A DNA stretch of 58,686 nucleotides from an uncultured Clostridium sp. (GTDB lineage Bacteria; Bacillota; Clostridia; Lachnospirales; Lachnospiraceae), in assembly GCA_900555045.1 (NCBI GenBank), contig USJW01000014.1, positions 1 through 58,686 of the forward strand, in the 5' to 3' direction. The position numbers were made by a program, and so were the translations under genes. The notes beneath the pieces were generated by a model. The model had not been told where the DNA came from and searched no databases. It saw nothing but the letters and a program-made list of their open reading frames with translations. Position 1 is the first letter of the stretch. Every line of letters starts with the position of its first letter. Of the stretch, positions 54,710 through 58,686 are shown piece after piece.

Positions 54710-57004
54710 ATGTCAATCAAAATCGCATTGGCCGGCAATCCCAACTGCGGGAAGACCACGCTGTTCAACGGGCTGACCGGTTCCAACCAGTTTGTGGGCA
54801 ACTGGCCCGGTGTGACGGTGGAAAAGAAGGAGGGGAGACTGAAAGGCAACCGGGAGGTCATCATCGTGGATCTTCCCGGGATTTACTCCCTGTCCCCCTA
54901 CACGCTGGAGGAGGTAGTGGCCAGGAATTACCTGATCACGGAGCGCCCGGATGTGATCTTAAACATCGTGGACGGAACCAACCTGGAGCGGAATCTCTAC
55001 CTGTCCACCCAGCTGATGGAGTTAGGGATCCCGGTGGTCATGGCCGTGAACATGATGGATGTGGTGAAGAAGAACGGGGACGAGATCAACCTTGAGGCGC
55101 TTGGCGACAAGCTTGGCTGCCCGGTGGTGGAGATCTGCGCGCTTAGGGGAACCGGAATCATGGAGGCGGCGAACGAGGCGGTGGCCCTGGCCGGAAAGGG
55201 GCAGAGCGGTGCGCCGGTGCACCGGTTTGGGACAGAGACGGAGGCCGCGCTGGAGAAAATCCAGGGTATGTTGGGGAGCGGTATTCCGGGGAGTGATATC
55301 CCGGGGCGCGATCTCTCGGGGAGTGATATCCTGGGGCGCGATATTCCGGGGAGCGATCCCTCGGTGAGTGATATCCCGGGTTGCGGTATCCTGGGGCGCG
55401 ACATCCCAGAAAGCCAGAAGCGCTTCTACGCGATCAAGCTGTTTGAGCGGGACGAAAAAATCACCGCGCAGATGGGCGCAGCGCCGGACGTTGAGGCATT
55501 GATCAAGCAGGCGGAGGAGGCGCTCGACGACGACGCGGAGAGCATCATCACCAACGAGCGGTATACATACATCACATCGATCATCGACGGCTGCTACAAA
55601 AGACGGCACAGGCAGAAGCTCAGTGTCTCGGACCGGATCGACCATATCGTGACCAACCGCTGGCTGGCGCTGCCGATTTTCGCCGCGGTTATGTGGCTCT
55701 TGTATTATGTCTCCGTCTCCACCGTGGGAACCTGGGCTACGGACTGGGCAAATGACGGCGTGTTCGGCGAGGGCTGGAGCCTGTTCGGCCTGGAAATCCC
55801 CGGCATTCCGGTGCTGGTGGGGGACTTTCTGACCTCTGTGGGCTGCGCGCAGTGGCTGTCCAGCCTGATTTTGGACGGCATCGTGGGTGGCGTGGGCGCG
55901 GTGCTGGGTTTTGTGCCGCAGATGCTGGTGCTGTTTATCTTCCTCGCATTCCTGGAGGCCTGCGGCTACATGGCTCGGGTGGCCTTCATTATGGACCGGA
56001 TTTTCCGCAAATTCGGCCTGTCCGGCAAGTCCTTCATCCCCATGCTCATCGGCACGGGCTGCGGGGTTCCGGGCGTGATGGCCAGCCGCACCATCGAGAA
56101 CGACCGCGACCGGAGGATGACCATCATGACCACCACCTTCATCCCCTGCGGCGCAAAGCTTCCCATCATCGCGCTGTTTGCGGGGGCGCTGTTCGGCGGG
56201 GCCTCCTGGGTGGCGCCCAGCGCGTACTTTGTGGGGATTGCGGCCATCATCTGCTCGGGAATCATTTTAAAGAAGACCAGGATGTTCGCGGGCGATCCGG
56301 CCCCCTTCGTGATGGAACTGCCCGCCTACCACATGCCCACGGCCTCCAATGTGCTTCGCAGCATGTGGGAGCGGGGCTGGTCCTTTATCAAGAAGGCGGG
56401 GACGGTGATCCTTCTGTCCACCATCTTTGTGTGGTTCACCTCCAATTTCGGGTTTGTGGACGGACATTTTGGCATGGTGGAGGACCTGTCCCACGGCCTT
56501 TTGGCCGCGATCGGGCGCGGCGTCTCCTGGATCTTTGCGCCCCTGGGCTGGGGCAGCTGGCAGGCTGCGGTGGCGGCCATCACCGGCCTGGTGGCGAAGG
56601 AGAACGTGGTGGGCACCTTCGGCATTCTCTACGGCTTCGCGGAGGTGGCCGAGGACGGGGCGGAGATCTGGGGCACCCTGGCCCGCAGCTTTACCGCGGT
56701 GAGCGCGTACTCCTTCCTGGTGTTCAACCTGCTCTGCGCGCCCTGCTTCGCGGCTATCGGGGCGATCCGGCGGGAGATGAACAGCGCTAAGTGGACCTGG
56801 TTTGCCATCGGCTATCAGACGGCCCTGGCGTACGCCGTGTCCCTGTGTATTTACCAGTTTGGCACCTGGTTTGTGACCGGGCGCTTCGGACTTGGCACAG
56901 CCGCAGCGCTGGCGGTTTTGGCGGCGTTTATCTACCTCCTGATCCGGCCGCATGGGGAGAAAAAGTCCCCGGGGATCCGGGTGAAGGCCCAAAATGCGGC
57001 GTAG
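54710..57004 (+). CDS. feoB: ferrous iron transporter FeoB
   Basis: 764 residues. N-terminal G domain: G1 GNPNCGKTT at 9-17, G2 region NWPGVTVEKKEG, G3 DLPGIYSLSP, G4 NMMD. A helical linker domain and the membrane domain with two gate repeats (GCGVPGVMASRTIEN; CGAKLPIIALFAG; later FNLLCAPCFAAIG) follow. It imports Fe2+. Odd: residues 189-233 between the G domain and the helical domain are a nine-unit pentapeptide repeat (G-S/R-D-I-P). The start at 54710 is chosen because AGGAGG is 8 bases upstream; ATG at 54704 is too close. It is last in the feoA-feoA-feoB operon. Confidence 0.95.
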   Translation: MSIKIALAGNPNCGKTTLFNGLTGSNQFVGNWPGVTVEKKEGRLKGNREVIIVDLPGIYSLSPYTLEEVVARNYLITERPDVILNIVDGTNLERNLYLSTQLMELGIPVVMAVNMMDVVKKNGDEINLEALGDKLGCPVVEICALRGTGIMEAANEAVALAGKGQSGAPVHRFGTETEAALEKIQGMLGSGIPGSDIPGRDLSGSDILGRDIPGSDPSVSDIPGCGILGRDIPESQKRFYAIKLFERDEKITAQMGAAPDVEALIKQAEEALDDDAESIITNERYTYITSIIDGCYKRRHRQKLSVSDRIDHIVTNRWLALPIFAAVMWLLYYVSVSTVGTWATDWANDGVFGEGWSLFGLEIPGIPVLVGDFLTSVGCAQWLSSLILDGIVGGVGAVLGFVPQMLVLFIFLAFLEACGYMARVAFIMDRIFRKFGLSGKSFIPMLIGTGCGVPGVMASRTIENDRDRRMTIMTTTFIPCGAKLPIIALFAGALFGGASWVAPSAYFVGIAAIICSGIILKKTRMFAGDPAPFVMELPAYHMPTASNVLRSMWERGWSFIKKAGTVILLSTIFVWFTSNFGFVDGHFGMVEDLSHGLLAAIGRGVSWIFAPLGWGSWQAAVAAITGLVAKENVVGTFGILYGFAEVAEDGAEIWGTLARSFTAVSAYSFLVFNLLCAPCFAAIGAIRREMNSAKWTWFAIGYQTALAYAVSLCIYQFGTWFVTGRFGLGTAAALAVLAAFIYLLIRPHGEKKSPGIRVKAQNAA
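55274..55408 (+). repeat. coding 15-bp tandem repeat in feoB, nine units
   Basis: Nine in-frame 15-bp units beginning GGG-AGC/CGC-GAT-ATC-CCG encode the pentads GSGIP, GSDIP, GRDLS, GSDIL, GRDIP, GSDPS, VSDIP, GCGIL and GRDIP. The units alternate between AGT/AGC and CGC second codons, so a 30-bp higher-order unit is partly visible. Confidence 0.92.
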
Positions 57005-57025
57005 CATTTGAAGGGGCGGTGAGAG

Positions 57026-57073
57026 TACTCGAGGATGTGCGGGAGACCCCGCATGTCCCCGGGTATTTTTTTG
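57026..57073 (+). terminator. terminator after feoB
   Basis: TACTCGAGGATGTGCGGG pairs with CCCGCATGTCCCCGGGTA, allowing G-T pairs, and is followed by TTTTTTT. Confidence 0.82.
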
Positions 57074-57145
57074 TGGATACAGCGAGGGGAAGATGTTATA
57101 ATGAAAAGATATGAATGAATAAAATGAGGAGGAGAACGATCGCAT

Positions 57146-58636
57146 ATGAGAGCAATTATGGTCATGTTTGACTCGCTGAACCGGCACATGCTTCCGCCCT
57201 ACGGGTACGAGGACATCGTGGCGCCGAACTTTGAGCGCCTGGCGAAGCGGACCGTCACCTTTGACAACTGTTATGCCGGAAGCCTTCCGTGCATGCCGGC
57301 CAGGAGAGAGATCCACACGGGGAGATACAATTTCCTCCACCGGAGCTGGGGCCCGTTGGAGCCCTACGACGATTCCATGCCGGAAATTCTCAAGAAGAGC
57401 GGGATTTACACCCATCTGACCACGGACCACTGGCACTACTGGGAGGAGGGCGGCTGCAACTACCAGACCAAGTACAACACCTTCGAGTTCGTGCGGGGAC
57501 AGGAAGGCGACTGCTGGAAGGGGAGACTTAAGTGGGATGTGCCACCCCACATCGACGGCCGCAAGGACGCCTGCGGAAGGCAGGAGTACATCAACCGCTA
57601 TTACATGCGGGAGGAGGAGAATCAGTCCATCGCCGTGAACTTCTCCAACGGCCTGGAGTTCATCGAGGACAATCATGAGGAGGACAACTGGTACCTCCAG
57701 CTGGAGAACTTCGACCCCCACGAGCCCTTCTTCACGCCGCAGAAATACAAGGATTTCTACAAGGACGGGTACGACGGGATCATGTTTGACTGGCCCGGCT
57801 ACCACGAGGTGGCGGAGACGCCCGAGCAGGTGCAGCACTGTATCAACGAGTACAAGGCCCTTGTGACCATGTGCGACACCTACCTGGGAAAGGTGTTGGA
57901 TCTGATGGACCGCTACGACATGTGGAAGGATACCATGCTGATCGTGAACACGGACCACGGGTTCATCCTCAGCGAGCACAACTGGTGGGGAAAGGTCATG
58001 ATGCCCTACTTCAACGAGATCGCCCACATCCCGCTGTTTCTGTGGGATCCCAGGACCGGCGTGCAGGGCGAGCGGCGAAATGCCCTGGTGCAGACCATCG
58101 ATCTGGCGCCTACGGTCCTGGAGTTCTTCGGCCGGGAGATCCCGGAGAATATGCAGGGAAAGCCGTTATATCAGACGATTCTGGACGACACGCCGGTGCG
58201 GGAATACGCGCTGTTCGGCCAGCACGGCGTCCATGTGAACATCACGGACGGCCGGTACGTGTACATGCGCTGCCCGCAGCCGGAGAAAGAAAACGAGCTG
58301 TACAACTATATTCTCGAGCCATCCAGCTACCCGGGAGCCATCGGTGTGGAGGAGATGCGCACGGCGCAGCTCTGCGAGGGCTTCGCGTTCACGAAGGGGA
58401 TGCCCGTGCTTAAGATCAAGGGCGGCTACGGAATCAGCAGCCTGGGCTTCCCGCCCAGAAAGCTGATGGAGTTCGGCACGCTTCTCTACGACCTAGAGCA
58501 GGATCCGAAGCAGGAGAATCCCATCCGGGACGAGGAAGTGGAGGAGCGGATGAAGGTTCACATGGTGCGGCTCATGAGGGAGAACGACGCGCCGAAGGAG
58601 CAGTATGTGAGACTGGGACTGGAAGCGTATCTGTGA
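57146..58636 (+). CDS. sulfatase, Cys-type (formylglycine-dependent)
   Basis: 496 residues, alkaline-phosphatase superfamily. The signature SLPCMPARREIHTGR holds Cys49 in C-x-P-x-R, the site changed to formylglycine; Cys-type sites in anaerobes need a radical-SAM maturase (anSME), which is not in the window. Metal sites: FDSLNRH at the start and NTDHGF near residue 270. There is no signal peptide, so it acts in the cytoplasm on an imported sulfated molecule, perhaps a mucin or glycosaminoglycan fragment or a sulfate ester. TATAAT with upstream TG at about 57096-57104 may be its promoter. The start follows AGGAGGAG. Confidence 0.88.
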   Translation: MRAIMVMFDSLNRHMLPPYGYEDIVAPNFERLAKRTVTFDNCYAGSLPCMPARREIHTGRYNFLHRSWGPLEPYDDSMPEILKKSGIYTHLTTDHWHYWEEGGCNYQTKYNTFEFVRGQEGDCWKGRLKWDVPPHIDGRKDACGRQEYINRYYMREEENQSIAVNFSNGLEFIEDNHEEDNWYLQLENFDPHEPFFTPQKYKDFYKDGYDGIMFDWPGYHEVAETPEQVQHCINEYKALVTMCDTYLGKVLDLMDRYDMWKDTMLIVNTDHGFILSEHNWWGKVMMPYFNEIAHIPLFLWDPRTGVQGERRNALVQTIDLAPTVLEFFGREIPENMQGKPLYQTILDDTPVREYALFGQHGVHVNITDGRYVYMRCPQPEKENELYNYILEPSSYPGAIGVEEMRTAQLCEGFAFTKGMPVLKIKGGYGISSLGFPPRKLMEFGTLLYDLEQDPKQENPIRDEEVEERMKVHMVRLMRENDAPKEQYVRLGLEAYL

Positions 58637-58686
58637 GAAAATGCTTGAATCTGCCGTAAGGGGGCAGGGGTGAATGTGGCGTTGGC

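Noticed and set aside
54997..55404. Repeat-rich 135-codon frame antisense to feoB
   Set aside because: The frame is open only because a 15-bp repeat has no stop on either strand; feoB in the other strand is certain.
56267..58027. 586-codon open frame on the minus strand
   Set aside because: It lies antisense to feoB and the sulfatase, both clear genes. Its His/Leu/Val-rich protein is typical of GC-rich shadow frames, and no start signals are seen.

Overview
This looks like a chromosomal segment from a GC-rich member of the Clostridia, most likely a gut Lachnospiraceae of the Enterocloster/Hungatella kind. The family is inferred from a DnaD/DnaI-type Firmicute primosome, a long-form PRPP synthetase, a QueT-type transporter with a structured leader, a BaiH/FadH-type flavin-FeS reductase, many strong GGAGG ribosome sites and a large load of GntR/LysR/IclR-controlled catabolic operons. 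The species cannot be read from the sequence. I see no rRNA, tRNA, CRISPR array, insertion sequence or prophage.

Layout. 1-5.6 kb: a divergent TetR gene (cut by the window edge) faces a six-gene cluster: Sfp-type phosphopantetheinyl transferase, SCP2 protein, alpha/beta hydrolase, free-standing condensation domain, acyl carrier protein and acyl-AMP ligase. It reads as a small trans-acting acyl/peptidyl assembly line. 5.7-9.2 kb: an FCD-GntR regulator divergent from a cyclase-like hydrolase, a ketopantoate-reductase paralogue and a frameshifted DapA/NanA-type aldolase. 9.2-10.0 kb: two tandem copies of a type I toxin-antitoxin-like locus, each with a 27-residue hydrophobic peptide, an SD-blocking hairpin, a convergent antisense RNA promoter, and a leader complementary to the mRNA 3' end. 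10.0-21.1 kb: antiporter+TetR, LysR+flavin reductase, a lipoprotein, a second PanE paralogue, an ABC-F ATPase, an orphan MazF and a DedA protein.

21.4-30.9 kb: a ten-domain, nine-gene catabolic operon with a Gfo/Idh/MocA-M24 peptidase fusion, a beta-keto acid cleavage enzyme, two SDR dehydrogenases, a complete ribose-type ABC importer and an IclR regulator. 30.9-36.4 kb: a hypothetical protein with a HEPN-like motif, a DASS anion transporter, an MmgE/PrpD protein and a LysR regulator. 36.5-37.9 kb: an AT-rich DUF4143 ATPase, probably acquired. 38.0-38.7 kb: queT with a structured leader. 38.9-45.6 kb: a GntR-controlled operon encoding a whole mannose-family PTS (IIA, IIB, IIC, IID), two amidohydrolases, an eIF2B-like protein and a BtpA/SgcQ protein.

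46-53.7 kb: an Rpn-family nuclease and housekeeping genes (murC, DnaD-type and DnaI-type primosome genes, prs, an acyltransferase). Two tandem DnaA-box arrays flank an AT-rich stretch between murC and the primosome genes. 54-57 kb: feoA-feoA-feoB under probable DtxR/IdeR-type iron boxes; FeoB carries a nine-unit pentapeptide repeat. 57.1-58.6 kb: a Cys-type sulfatase.

The most unusual structure is the duplicated toxin locus near 9.3-10.0 kb, where leader, SD hairpin, 3' UTR and antisense RNA appear to form a competing-helix switch. Other notable items are the in-frame gene fusion that keeps its old internal ribosome site, the DnaA-box arrays away from dnaA, and the coding minisatellites in FeoB and the acyl-AMP ligase.
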